A stretch of DNA of 24,638 nt, from positions 1 to 24,638 of IMG/VR virus record IMGVR_UViG_3300036770_007341, one strand, 5' to 3'. Shown here in pieces: positions 7,131 through 14,400 of this stretch. Positions within the stretch are counted from its first letter, which is position 1; each line of letters opens with the position of its first letter. The position numbers were made by a program, and so were the translations under genes. Under the pieces are notes generated by a model. The model searched no databases. It saw only the letters and a program-made list of their open reading frames with translations, and was not told where the DNA came from. This stretch comes from a virus.

Positions 7131-7352
7131 ATGAGCAAAACACCCTACGAGATCCGTCTCGATCTTCTAAAATTGGCTAACGAAGTGCTTACCACGCCAA
7201 TCTTTCAACGCCGCGAGGCATTGATACAGGAATTCCACTGCCGCTTTGAAACTGACAAACAGGCCAGTTTCCCTGCGCTGCCGGATTTCCCCAGCACTGA
7301 CACCGTTGTAGCCGAAGCTGAAAAACTCAACAAGTTCGTAAGCCAGGCCTAA
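7131..7352 (+). CDS. Conserved small protein (73 aa)
   Basis: The start reads MSKTPYEIRLDLLKLANEVL and the end FPSTDTVVAEAEKLNKFV. I recognise this two-ended pattern from small conserved proteins of cyanophages and other marine T4-like phages, where no function is established. It is predicted helical at both ends with a Pro/Phe linker (SFPALPDFPS). No membrane segment or metal site is present. A strong AAAGGAG lies seven bases upstream of the ATG, the best ribosome site in this part of the window, so high expression late in infection is plausible. It sits directly upstream of gp13. A virion or assembly cofactor role is possible but only inferred. Confidence 0.75.
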   Translation: MSKTPYEIRLDLLKLANEVLTTPIFQRREALIQEFHCRFETDKQASFPALPDFPSTDTVVAEAEKLNKFVSQA

Positions 7353-7359
7353 CGGGTCT

Positions 7360-7392
7360 GGGATTCCTTGCTAAATATCAGCAAGGAATCCC
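7360..7392 (+). promoter_or_regulatory. Late box in the loop of a perfect 12-bp inverted repeat before gp13
   Basis: The arms GGGATTCCTTGC (7360-7371) and GCAAGGAATCCC (7381-7392) are exact reverse complements. The nine-base loop TAAATATCA contains the late box (7372-7377). The right arm holds the probable gp13 ribosome site AAGGAA (7383-7388). RNA entering from upstream would fold and hide that site; RNA started at the box (about 7383) would lack the left arm and leave it free. The same hairpin could also end upstream transcripts. Confidence 0.75.
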
Positions 7393-7395
7393 ACA

Positions 7396-8163
7396 ATGGA
7401 ACAGCAACAAGACAGCCTGTCCGAGCTCAAACAAAACGTTATCGAATACGTTAAATTACAGTTGGGCGATCAGATCATCGACATTGAGCTGGACCCGGCA
7501 CACTACGAAGCGGCCTATCAAAAAACCATTGGAACCTATCGCCAGAGGGCTACCAATGCCTACGAAGAAAGCTACAGCTTCATGTATCTGGTCAAAGACG
7601 AAAATATCTATCAGCTGCCGCAGGAAGTGATATCTGTGCGTCAGATCTTCCGGCGTACCTTTGGTGATGCCACTGGACCCTTTGCTTCAAACTTTGATCC
7701 TTTTGCCCAGGCTTCGCTCAATGTGTATCTCATGAATTTCAACGTGGCTGGAGGCATGGCCACCTATGATTTCTACAGCCAATATGTGGAACTGGCTGCC
7801 AGGATGTTTGGTGGCTACATCAACTACACTTTCAATCCTGTGACGAAAAAACTGCAACTTATACGAGATCCCAGAGGTACCGGCGAAGCAGTGCTGCTGT
7901 GGACCTACAATCTCAAACCTGAGATCAATCTCCTGAGCGATTTCCAGATTTCGCAGTGGATCAAAGACTACATGGTAGCGGCCAGCAAGATGATCATAGG
8001 CGAAGCTCGTGAAAAATTCGCCTCCATAGCCGGACCACAGGGTGGCACAGCCCTGAACGGAGCAGCCATGAAGGCCGAAGCGCAGGCCCAGATGGACATC
8101 AAACTGGAAGAACTTAAAAACTACGTAGATGCTTCACAACCCCTGACCTGGGTGATAGGATAA
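7396..8163 (+). CDS. 13: Neck protein, T4 gp13-like (head completion)
   Basis: The 255-aa product carries SELKQNVIEYVKLQLGDQII, YQKTIGTYRQRA, the central FDPFAQASLNVYLMNF block and the C-terminal LKNYVDASQPLTWVIG. These are the conserved segments of gp13 neck proteins of marine T4-like phages; T4 gp13 is 309 aa. The protein is expected to bind the portal vertex after DNA packaging and to recruit gp14. It is separated from gp14 and gp15 by about 3 kb and lies on the opposite strand, whereas in T4 genes 13, 14 and 15 are adjacent and co-oriented. The ATG at 7396 follows AAGGAA by seven bases. Expression is probably controlled by the hairpin/late-box element just upstream. Confidence 0.92.
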   Translation: MEQQQDSLSELKQNVIEYVKLQLGDQIIDIELDPAHYEAAYQKTIGTYRQRATNAYEESYSFMYLVKDENIYQLPQEVISVRQIFRRTFGDATGPFASNFDPFAQASLNVYLMNFNVAGGMATYDFYSQYVELAARMFGGYINYTFNPVTKKLQLIRDPRGTGEAVLLWTYNLKPEINLLSDFQISQWIKDYMVAASKMIIGEAREKFASIAGPQGGTALNGAAMKAEAQAQMDIKLEELKNYVDASQPLTWVIG

Positions 8164-8167
8164 CGTC

Positions 8168-8611
8168 ATGAGAGACTTACTGGATCTATTGGAAGCTGTA
8201 GAACGTGGCTGTCCACCAGCAACACAGAGTATTGACATCAATCTCAAGAATCGAAAGAAGGCCATCGATGAATACATGTATGGTCCCTTGGACCCCAATG
8301 AGCCCAACGAAGAGTTCTGGGCCAGCATCGCAGCAGAATGGAACATGTCGGACCCCGAAGACGCCAAGTCTGCTCGCTGCGGAAACTGTGCTGCGTTTGA
8401 TATTACCGAGCGCATGCAGGACTGCATCGCCAAGGGCATCGGCGCCGAACTCGGTAGCGATCCCATGGACACCGTGGATGCTGGAGAACTGGGCTACTGC
8501 AAGTTCTTGAAATTTAAGTGTGCTGCAAAGCGAACGTGCATTGCTTTCGTCGAAGGTGGCCCAATCAAAGAAGACGAATACGACGATAAAGTCCGAAGTT
8601 TACAATCGTAA
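8168..8611 (+). CDS. Cys-rich conserved phage protein, possibly Fe-S or metal binding (147 aa)
   Basis: Six of its seven cysteines cluster in the C-terminal half: C71-GN-C74, C86, C111, C118 and C124. The segment RCGNCAAFD followed by GYCKFLKFKC recalls the CxxC...C...C layout of high-potential iron-sulfur proteins, whose usual motif has the form C-x-N-C, but the later spacing is longer (24 residues), so this is only a hint; a zinc site is the alternative. The N-terminal half has INLKNRKKAIDEYMYGPLDP and NEEFWASIAAEW, which I recall from uncharacterised proteins of marine T4-like phages. It starts four bases after the gp13 stop and is probably co-expressed with it. Function unknown; virion association is possible. 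Confidence 0.78.
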   Translation: MRDLLDLLEAVERGCPPATQSIDINLKNRKKAIDEYMYGPLDPNEPNEEFWASIAAEWNMSDPEDAKSARCGNCAAFDITERMQDCIAKGIGAELGSDPMDTVDAGELGYCKFLKFKCAAKRTCIAFVEGGPIKEDEYDDKVRSLQS

Positions 8612-8623
8612 AACCTATCCATT

Positions 8624-8650
8624 GCATGTGAGTCATAAATACTCACATGC
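8624..8650 (+). promoter_or_regulatory. Late box in a perfect 10-bp hairpin covering the endonuclease start codon
   Basis: The arms GCATGTGAGT (8624-8633) and ACTCACATGC (8641-8650) pair exactly around the loop CATAAAT. TAAATA spans 8636-8641 and the ATG (8647-8649) lies within the right arm. The predicted late start site is exactly 8647. Readthrough RNA from upstream would bury the start codon; late RNA would begin at it. The layout parallels the known control of T4 I-TevI. Confidence 0.75.
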
Positions 8651-9300
8651 TGATATACAGAGCAATCAACAAAATCAACGGTAAGTCTTATATAGGTAAG
8701 ACTGAAAAATCACTGGAAATTCGCCGCGAATGGCATGTCCAGTCTGTCCGACAGCAAAGTCAATTCGCATTTCATAGAGCAATATCTAAGTACGGAACAG
8801 ATGCTTTTGAATGGCAGGTATTAGATACCGCAACTGATTTGCAAGATCTAAACCAAAAAGAACAACATTATATTTCCTTGTATGAATCCTTTGGAACCAA
8901 TGGCTATAACATGACTGCCGGCGGTGAAGGACAGACTGGCTGGAATCCCTCCCCAGAAACTCGAGCCTTATGGAGCCAACAACGCAAGGGCAAAAAACCC
9001 TGGAATGCAGGAACAGCAATGCCAAAACAAACCAAGTCTGAAGAAGAAAAGGCAGCAACAAAATTAGCAGCGAACCAAAAACGCAGTGAGGCATTGAAGG
9101 GACGCAAGACCTGGAACACTGGGTTGGCAGGTACATATGCCAAGACAATGTACAAAGTCACATACAAAGATGGCACTGAGAAAGTTGGAACAAGATTGGA
9201 TCTAAATTTACCGCCCCAAACCATTGGTATGATGTTCCGAGATAAGTGCGGCAGTCGTAAATACAACATCATGAAAATTGAAAGATTATGCGAGCCTTAG
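8647..9300 (+). CDS. GIY-YIG homing endonuclease (217 aa)
   Basis: The nuclease domain covers residues 1-90: MLIYRAI and KSYIGKT form the GIY and YIG elements, followed by Arg-containing helix EIRREWH and the metal-binding Glu in NQKEQHYISLY. The next segment, GYNMTAGGEGQTG with RKGKKPWNAG and KGRKTWNTG, resembles NUMOD3-like DNA-binding repeats. The C-terminal YKVTYKDGTEKVGTRLDLN, with a following helix, looks like a sequence-reading domain of the NUMOD1 type. It is AT-rich relative to its neighbours, so it is likely mobile. It shares only the family fold with the enzyme at 2289-2822. It overlaps the next gene by 13 bases, so insertion left the downstream start intact. Confidence 0.93.
   Translation: MLIYRAINKINGKSYIGKTEKSLEIRREWHVQSVRQQSQFAFHRAISKYGTDAFEWQVLDTATDLQDLNQKEQHYISLYESFGTNGYNMTAGGEGQTGWNPSPETRALWSQQRKGKKPWNAGTAMPKQTKSEEEKAATKLAANQKRSEALKGRKTWNTGLAGTYAKTMYKVTYKDGTEKVGTRLDLNLPPQTIGMMFRDKCGSRKYNIMKIERLCEP
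9258..9263 (+). promoter_or_regulatory. Candidate late promoter box inside endonuclease 3' end
   Basis: TAAATA lies in codons RKY near the end of the GIY-YIG gene, 24 bases before the ATG at 9288. The spacing matches the leadered boxes at 7372, 14765 and 17899. It could let the next gene be expressed independently of the endonuclease, but codon content alone could also produce it. Confidence 0.4.
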
Positions 9301-9569
9301 AATTCGTTGCTGAAAAGTGGAGCCAAAAATACAAACGCTCGATAAACTGTGTGAGACCGCGCGGTTTCAGCCAACGTGCTCATTGTGCTGGTAGAAAAAA
9401 AACCGATGAAGAACAACTGGATGAACTCACGTTCCGTGGCAGCGAATGCACCAAAGACTGTTCCGGTCACAGGGCCGGTTATGAGTGGTGGCAGCGAAAC
9501 CAGAGATCCCCACAGAGTTGGAGTGTCAGTTTCAATAAAGGTGCGGCCATCGCCGCAGCCGGAGGCTGA
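9288..9569 (+). CDS. Small protein with capsid-targeting-like leader and two Cys motifs (93 aa)
   Basis: It begins MRALEFVAE, matching the MRAxEFVxE leader of three other proteins here and resembling the cleavable capsid-targeting peptide of T4 internal proteins. After the leader comes KYKRSINCVRPRGFSQRAHC, a short module I recognise from many small marine-phage proteins. A second module follows near residues 52-68, GSECTKDCSGHRAGYEWW, also recurrent in such phages. Cys and His in both could bind zinc, or the cysteines could form disulfides; neither is proven. The start overlaps the upstream endonuclease by 13 bases. Packaging in the head is inferred from the leader only. Confidence 0.72.
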   Translation: MRALEFVAEKWSQKYKRSINCVRPRGFSQRAHCAGRKKTDEEQLDELTFRGSECTKDCSGHRAGYEWWQRNQRSPQSWSVSFNKGAAIAAAGG

Positions 9570-9575
9570 CTGGCC

Positions 9576-9863
9576 ATGAGAGCCTGGGAATTTGTCACCG
9601 AACATCAGATGGTTTGGACACGGCGCAAAGTATCTGCCAGGACTGCAAAACCAGTGATGAAATGGCGCTGCGGTTCTGGTCCCAGAAAAGGCCGGGTGGT
9701 GCCCAAAGTCACGGATTGTGGTGATCAGCCCGATGTCAAAGCTCGTGAAAGGATGAAGACCACACGGGCTCGTACCAAACTACCACAGGCTCGTCGAGCC
9801 AAACGCACCAAACGCATCAATCCTACCAGCCGGCTGATCGCCCGTTTGAACAAATACCGCTAG
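9576..9863 (+). CDS. Very basic protein with capsid-targeting-like leader (95 aa)
   Basis: After the leader MRAWEFVTE the remaining 86 residues contain about 29 Lys/Arg and about five acidic residues, so the mature protein would bind nucleic acid strongly. Blocks include KWRCGSGPRKGR, a second Cys (TDCGDQ) and the tail RRAKRTKRINPTSRLIARLN. I recall homologues in marine T4-like phages with no known role. A head-packaged, DNA-binding internal protein, comparable in concept to T4 internal proteins, is the best inference. The alternative is a ribosomal or nucleoid-targeting factor. It follows the 93-aa leader protein by six bases and is probably co-transcribed with it. Confidence 0.75.
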   Translation: MRAWEFVTEHQMVWTRRKVSARTAKPVMKWRCGSGPRKGRVVPKVTDCGDQPDVKARERMKTTRARTKLPQARRAKRTKRINPTSRLIARLNKYR

Positions 9864-9883
9864 CATTGCTTTAAAATATCTGT

Positions 9884-9889
9884 TAAAAT
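9884..9889 (+). promoter_or_regulatory. Weak extended -10 candidate before exonuclease
   Basis: TGTTAAAAT gives an extended -10 (TG one base before TAAAAT), in the longest AT-rich patch between 9863 and 9896. The -35 region is poor (TAGCAT at 17-base spacing, three matches). The predicted start would be at the ATG of the next gene. I hold it as possible only. Confidence 0.25.
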
Positions 9890-9895
9890 GTCTGC

Positions 9896-10426
9896 ATGGC
9901 TGACATCATGATCGATATCGAAACCTGCGGCACCGGACCCGAAGCCTGTATCCTGACCATAGCAGCACAGTGTTTTGATCCCTTGAATCGGCACGACTTC
10001 GACCAATACAGCAGCTATTATGCTCGCATCGATCCTGGTAGCCAGCCCACGCGACGTGTGGAACAAGGCACCATTGAATGGTGGGCTACCCAGCCCGCTG
10101 CGGCGCAAGAAGAAGCATTTGGAGAAGATAATCGCATTCCCTTGACCCAGGCGCTGGCGGAACTGGGTCGCATGATCTGGCAGAGCCAAAGATTTTTCGC
10201 TAATGGGCCTACTTTTGATGCCAACATCTTAGAGCATGCCTACAAAGAAGCAGGCATGACTTTGCCCTGGAAGTTTTTCATGGTGCGAGATGCCAGGACC
10301 ATCTACAGCTTGGTGCCTACCTTGAACAAATACCCGGCCAGCCATCATGCCTTGGAAGACTGTCGCAGGCAGATCTTGCTGTTATGGGACAGCCTAGAAT
10401 ATCTAAAAGTAAGGGAATTATCATGA
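9896..10426 (+). CDS. DEDDh-type 3'-5' exonuclease (T4 DexA-like)
   Basis: The N-terminus DIMIDIETCGTG gives the first acidic pair (D7, E9). ANGPTFDANILEH supplies the second Asp motif, and SHHALEDCRRQ near the C-terminus supplies the H-x4-D motif, completing the DEDDh set for two-metal exonucleolysis. At 176 aa it is a stand-alone nuclease domain, close to DUF5051/RNase-T-like proteins and similar in type to T4 exonuclease A (227 aa). Likely roles are host-DNA turnover or RNA trimming for nucleotide salvage. This fits its coupling to dNMP kinase, which starts within its stop codon (ATGA). The start choice between ATG 9896 and the in-frame ATG four codons on is open; the upstream one is kept. 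Confidence 0.87.
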   Translation: MADIMIDIETCGTGPEACILTIAAQCFDPLNRHDFDQYSSYYARIDPGSQPTRRVEQGTIEWWATQPAAAQEEAFGEDNRIPLTQALAELGRMIWQSQRFFANGPTFDANILEHAYKEAGMTLPWKFFMVRDARTIYSLVPTLNKYPASHHALEDCRRQILLLWDSLEYLKVRELS

Positions 10427-11055
10427 TCATAGGTATTTGTGGCCTGATTTCGAGTGGCAAGGATACCATCGCAGACTATCTGGTTAACATCCACGAGTTC
10501 CGGCGAGATTCGTTCGCTGCCACCTTGAAAGATGCGGTCAGCGCGGTGTTTGGCTGGGATCGCGACATGCTGGAAGGACGCACACGATCCAGTCGAGAGT
10601 GGCGCGAGCAACCGGACACATGGTGGAGCGAAAGACTAGGACGCGAAATCACACCGAGATGGGTGCTGCAACATTGGGGCACAGAAGTGTGCCGCCGAGC
10701 ATTCCACGATGATATCTGGATAGCCAGCCTAGAAAACAAACTGCGCAGCAGCCGCGATGATGTGGTGATTTCTGACTGTAGATTCCCCAACGAAATCGCT
10801 GCCATTCGAGCCCAAGGCGGTTATGTAATTCGAGTCACTCGCGGTCCGGATCCGACCTGGTTCCAGCAGGCTCGCGAGCATTTACTTGAAGGCCGAGCAC
10901 TGCCTCACGATCTCCCACACCAGAGCGAGTGGGCCTGGGCAGCCACAGACTTTGATGCTGTGATCTGCAACGACGGATCGCTGGATCAACTATACCAGCA
11001 GATCACAGATCTGGTTCGAGATCTCCTGCTACGGCAGGATGATCTTCACGTCTAA
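10423..11055 (+). CDS. 1: Deoxynucleoside monophosphate kinase (T4 gp1-like)
   Basis: The 210-aa product begins MIIGICGLISSGKDTIADYL with the Walker A loop G7-LISSGKD-T15. Next come RDSFAATLKDAVSAVFGWDR, WWSERLGREITPRWVLQHWG and VVISDCRFPNEIAAI, all diagnostic of phage T4 gp1 dNMP kinases. These convert dNMPs (including modified dCMP in T4) to dNDPs for phage DNA synthesis. The ATG at 10423 overlaps the exonuclease stop (ATGA) and follows AAGGGA, so the two are coupled; the exonuclease can supply dNMPs that the kinase recharges. The 3' end overlaps the leftward HNH-like gene by 53 bases. Length is near the T4 enzyme (241 aa). Confidence 0.93.
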   Translation: MIIGICGLISSGKDTIADYLVNIHEFRRDSFAATLKDAVSAVFGWDRDMLEGRTRSSREWREQPDTWWSERLGREITPRWVLQHWGTEVCRRAFHDDIWIASLENKLRSSRDDVVISDCRFPNEIAAIRAQGGYVIRVTRGPDPTWFQQAREHLLEGRALPHDLPHQSEWAWAATDFDAVICNDGSLDQLYQQITDLVRDLLLRQDDLHV

Positions 11056-11347
11056 GACGTACCTCGCAGTTTCTGCACACCGACCGTAAATTCACTAAGT
11101 CTGTGTTGTCCAATCTTCCATCCATGTGATATACGCCGATCTGTGCAGCATACTGTGCTCTGAATCCACAGATGTCGCAGCGCAGTTTTTTCTTGTAGCC
11201 CACCAGCTGCCATCGAGGCGTTCGCGGTTTCTGATGACGCTGTCGCCGCACACAGTTTTCGCATCGTGATCGGTAGTGCCGCACGCCTGCGCGCACGTAA
11301 TTGACAGCACAGGGCCGAGACTGGCATACAGAACACACAGGACGCAT
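11003..11347 (-). CDS. HNH-like zinc-binding endonuclease (114 aa)
   Basis: The N-terminal half has paired Cys motifs (C5SVC8, CENC near 29-32) and a basic stretch RRQRHQKPRTPR. The second half has CDICGF, then YHMDGRLDNTDLVNLRSVCRNC, which fits the beta-beta-alpha HNH core (His, Asp, Asn, then a CxxC zinc knuckle). I recall this compact family as free-standing HNH proteins of marine T4-like phages. It runs opposite to all neighbours and its last 53 bases lie inside the dNMP kinase gene. Its own late box (11352-11357) sits four bases before the ATG. It may be mobile, or may assist packaging as some small HNH proteins do; I cannot decide. Confidence 0.78.
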   Translation of the reverse strand: MRPVCSVCQSRPCAVNYVRAGVRHYRSRCENCVRRQRHQKPRTPRWQLVGYKKKLRCDICGFRAQYAAQIGVYHMDGRLDNTDLVNLRSVCRNCEVRLRREDHPAVAGDLEPDL

Positions 11348-11351
11348 GTGT

Positions 11352-11357
11352 TATTTA
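11352..11357 (-). promoter_or_regulatory. T4-type late box for HNH gene, in a minimal hairpin
   Basis: The minus strand reads GTGTAAATAACACATG. The box ends four bases before the ATG at 11347, so the predicted RNA start (11346) coincides with the start codon within one base. GTGT and ACAC could pair around the loop, but four pairs are weak. Confidence 0.55.
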
Positions 11358-11407
11358 CACGGACCTTTGCAAAGGGCACCCTAGACTGCATTTTTTGTGT
11401 GAATCAC

Positions 11408-11413
11408 TAAATA
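11408..11413 (+). promoter_or_regulatory. T4-type late box for tail sheath
   Basis: CTAAATATT is followed by a 27-base stretch containing a purine-rich Shine-Dalgarno (AAAAAAGGA, 11425-11433) and the ATG at 11441. The predicted leader of about 22 bases and the good ribosome site suit a very abundant structural protein. Confidence 0.65.
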
Positions 11414-11440
11414 TTGATAACTTGAAAAAAGGAATCAATC

Positions 11441-14400
11441 ATGGCCTTAACATCTCCTGGCGTAGAAGTCACAGTCATTGACGAAAGTCAGTACATACCT
11501 TCTGCGGTCAATTCAGTACCCTATTTCCTGGTAGCCACTGCCGAAAACAAAGTTTCTGGTGATGGTGTCACCGTGGCTGCAGGCACCACTGCTGCCAACG
11601 TTAATCGCACCTATCTCATCACCAGTCAGCGAGATCTCGTGGCTACTTTTGGTGTTCCATTTTTCTACAACACGGCCACCGGTACTCCCATCAACGGCTA
11701 CGAGCTCAACGAATATGGCTTGCTAGCAGCCTATTCTGCACTGGGTGTCACAAATCGCGCATACATCCAGCGGGTAGATGTAGATCTCACACAGATCACT
11801 GCCAGCCTCAGCAGGCCTACTGGAGATCCTGCCAATGGTACCTACTGGTTAGACACCTCCAGCAGTGTCTGGGGCATCCAGGAATGGAACCAGACCACGG
11901 CTACATTTACTGTGCAAACTCCCATAGTAATCACGGACACCGCTGATGTGGTAAACTATAGCGGTGGTGATTACACACCCTTACAGACCATAGGCAGCAT
12001 CGGTGACTATGCTGTGAGTGCTGTGTCTTTGGATAACCAAGGCTACTACAAAAATTCCAGCAATCAATGGGTGCAGATCGGCTCTGATGCCTGGAAACTG
12101 AGCTGGCCCACAGTGCAAGGCACAGCCAGCCCCAGCAGCCTCACCAATGGCGCCAACATGTTCATCAACCAGACTCTGGTCACCGTAGGCGCCGGCGGAA
12201 CTGCGGATACAGTAGGTGGTTTCGCCACTGCCATCAATAACGCAGCCATCACTGGTGTCACAGCAGCGGCGGTCAGTGGTAGGCTGGAAATCTATGCTGA
12301 TTCCACAGCAGAAAGTGAAGACAGCTCGGCATCAGGCGGTGTGGTCAACATCGAGCTTGGACCTACCAGTAGTCAAGCTCTACTCACTGCTCTTGGTATT
12401 TCTGCCACTACATATCGTGCCCCAAATTATTTGCCGGCCTACAGCTATCAGGCGCCACGGTGGCGTTCAACGGACACAGCGCCAGCACCAACAGGATCAA
12501 TTTGGAACAACGTCAGTCCGGTAAACAATGGGCTTAGTCTGGATGTCAGCGAATACAACACCACGCTGGGCGACTTCGTGGCCCAGACCACCAATGCCTA
12601 TGCCTACGATGAAAATGCAATCTTAGCCCTAGATCCTTCAGGCGGTGGCAGGAACATACCAGTGGGTACCACATATGTGCAGTATGATGCACTGGCATAC
12701 AACACTACACCAAACTCTAATTTTGCATTCCGCATCTATGAACGTGTGGCATTGGGAGCGCTAGAAGTCACCGGCACCACCACTCCTACAAGCTTTACTC
12801 CAGGCAACTCATTTGTCATTGAGGCCAGTGCTGCTGGTACGTCAACTCTTAACACCGCAACTGTGACCATCGGCGGAACAGGTACCGTATCTGATTTTAT
12901 CACGGCCGTCAGCGCCGCAGATGTTCCTTTTGTGAGCGCCAGCGTGAACAGCGCCGGCAACATCGTGTTTACACACAGCCAGGGTGGTGTGATCTACCTC
13001 CAGAATGTCTCAGGTACCCCCATCACGGCAGCAGGTTTTACCACAAATACTCCGCTGTGCCGTCTGGATACCTTTGATGGTCTGGGCCTCGCACTCAGCA
13101 ACTGGGTCACCTCTGATCTATTCACTTATACCGCTTCTGACACGGCACCGGATCAGGATCCGGCCGATGGCCAGCTGTGGTACTACAGTGCTGTGAGTGA
13201 TGTGGACATCATGATCCAGAACAACGGTAGCTGGCTAGGCTATCAGAATGTCACCAACGATGCTCGTGGATTCGATCTGTCGCTGACCAATGCCGCAGGG
13301 CCCATAGTGGCTGCCACTGAACCCACCACACAGACCAACACAGCACAGAGTCCTTTGCAGTACGGCGATCTCTGGGTGGATACCAGCGATCTAGAAAACT
13401 ATCCGGCACTGTATCGTTGGGAGCCTGTAGACGGTGTGGACCAATGGGTGGCAGTGGACACCACTGATCAGGTCACACAGAACGGTATCCTGTTTGCGGA
13501 TGCACGCTGGGCTGGCAACGGCACCACCGATCCTGTGAGTGATCCGTTTCCTACCATCGAGAGTCTCCTGATTTCCAACTATCTGGACATTGACGCTCCA
13601 GATCCCAGCCTGTATCCTGAGGGCATGCTGCTGTTCAACACTCGTCGTTCTGGCTACAATGTCAAGAGCTTCCAGGAAAACTATTTCAATGCACAGAGCT
13701 TCCCGGATGATGTGTTGCCCACCCAAAAGAACACTTGGCTCACAGCCTCCGGCAACAGAGATGATGGAGCCATGTGGAGTGGCAGATTGGCACAGCGCCA
13801 GATCATTGTGCGCGCGCTCAAGGCCGGTATCGATACCAGCGCGGCTGCCAGAGAAGAGCAGAACGGATTCAATCTCTTGGCTTGCCCTGGATATCCTGAA
13901 CTCACGCCCAACATGATCGCACTGGGCAATGAGCGCAGCAACACCTTGTTCGTGATTGGTGACACACCCATGCGTCTGGATGCCTCTGGCAACAGCCTCG
14001 TGGCCTGGGCCACCAACAACAACGGTCTTGGACTGACCACACAGGACGGCCTGATCGCTACCAGCAACTATGCCGGTGTGTTCTATCCTTCCTGCCAGAC
14101 CACGGATCTCTCAGGCAATACCGTGGTAGCACCTCCCAGCCACATGATGACGCGCACCATCCTGCGTTCTGATGCGGTGAGTTATCCATGGTTTGCTCCA
14201 GCTGGTACACGTCGCGGCGTGGTGGACAATGCTCTGGCCATCGGCTACATTGACTCTGCCACTGGTGAGTTTGAACAGCTGGCAGTGAGCCAGAGCGTGC
14301 GAGACATCTTGTACGAGCGCAATGTGAATCCCATTACGTTCATACCCGGTGTTGGTATCACCAACTTTGGAAACAAAACTTCCACCGCGGTGACCACGGC

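Noticed and set aside
11364-11399. CCTTTGCAAAGG palindrome followed by a T-run near 11394 as a terminator
   Set aside because: The palindrome has no loop and the T-run is about 20 bases away; a stable hairpin adjoining the T-run was not found.
13391-13726. Leftward 111-aa frame inside the sheath gene
   Set aside because: No ribosome site or conserved pattern; it is antisense to a clear structural gene.
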